A program made the position numbers and the translations under genes. From contig NZ_AQOV01000003.1 in NCBI RefSeq assembly GCF_000365425.1, positions 1-64,000 of the forward strand: a stretch of DNA of 64,000 bases, written 5' to 3'. Shown piece by piece: positions 63,801 through 64,000 of the stretch. The first letter of the stretch is position 1. Each line of letters opens with the position of its first letter. This stretch comes from Methylomonas sp. MK1. Its GTDB lineage: Bacteria; Pseudomonadota; Gammaproteobacteria; Methylococcales; Methylomonadaceae. Under the pieces are notes generated by a model. The model worked only from the letters and a program-made list of their open reading frames with translations. It had not been told where the DNA came from and did no database searches.

Positions 63801-64000
63801 ATTTCGTAGTGGCCTATAGGCCTTTGCAGTACGAGTGAAAGCCGCCAGTTCATCGCGTCATGTTTTCGACATGCTATAAACTGCGAAAAAAATACTATCA
63901 ACAATGACTTACGAACGCAAATACATTAATTTTTTTATTCAGTGTTATGGAAATGGTTTACCCTATTAGCGACTTAGGTTGCGCCGTTGTGCGAATGTCA

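Larger units (their letters stand above)
63579..64000. promoter_or_regulatory. Control region upstream of trbB
   Basis: No gene was seen to the window end. In IncP plasmids trbA lies just beyond, which cannot be checked here. Three short palindromic sites and a KorB-type operator are in this stretch (listed separately). Confidence 0.6.

Overview
The window looks like accessory DNA of a gammaproteobacterium. It is most likely a piece of an IncP-like conjugative plasmid, or of an element built on one. A near-complete trb mating-pair operon (trbB to trbL, then trbN and a traX/trbP-like gene) fills the right end on the minus strand. A kfrA-type gene lies at 9.9 kb. Three perfect 13-bp KorB-type operators (TTTAGCGGCTAAA) sit in the trb region and a one-mismatch copy follows kfrA. 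No replication gene, relaxase or origin was recognised. Gene style is compatible with a methanotroph or relative (Methylococcales), but that is only an impression.

Layout: (1) 1-3.9 kb, a Cus/Czc-type metal efflux operon on the minus strand (outer membrane protein, adaptor, 5' part of the RND pump) plus a small Cys/His-containing secreted protein. (2) 3.9-5.9 kb, a non-coding unit with 33-bp inverted repeats, split by an intact IS3-family element with a 3-bp target duplication. (3) 5.9-11 kb, two proteins of unknown function (one with a SEC-C motif), an HU and an IHF-beta-like protein, and KfrA. (4) 11,617-22,417, a complete transposon with TniA, TniB and a short TniQ. Its ends match and are flanked by a 5-bp direct repeat (AGTAG). 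It carries a resolvase, toxin-antitoxin debris, a YaaW-like protein, a umuC fragment and an esterase/EthD/LysR cluster. It sits about 65 bp upstream of a second serine resolvase, as expected for transposons that insert in resolvase res sites. (5) 22.4-50.5 kb, a long plus-strand defence-like island. (6) 50.9-64 kb, a cold-shock gene and the trb transfer block.

The island holds a type I restriction-modification locus (hsdM, a DUF1016 PDDEXK nuclease, hsdS, fic, hsdR), a divergent WYL regulator, and a five-gene ubiquitin-like operon. That operon encodes a three-repeat ubiquitin-like protein, an E2-like protein, a JAB peptidase-E1 fusion, a phosphotransferase-like protein and a DUF6527 protein. 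After it come complete recC-recB-recD genes and a SIR2-HerA pair followed by a KTSC-domain gene.

The ubiquitin-like operon is the most interesting system. Four of its five genes overlap by 4 bp or are nearly adjacent, it has a strong ribosome-binding site, and it diverges from a WYL repressor-like gene. Ubiquitin-like, E2, E1 and JAB modules are known in bacteria; the kinase-like fourth gene is the least explained part. A full RecBCD set, the SIR2-HerA-KTSC operon and the DUF1016 gene flanked by an exact 21-bp repeat are the next most notable observations.
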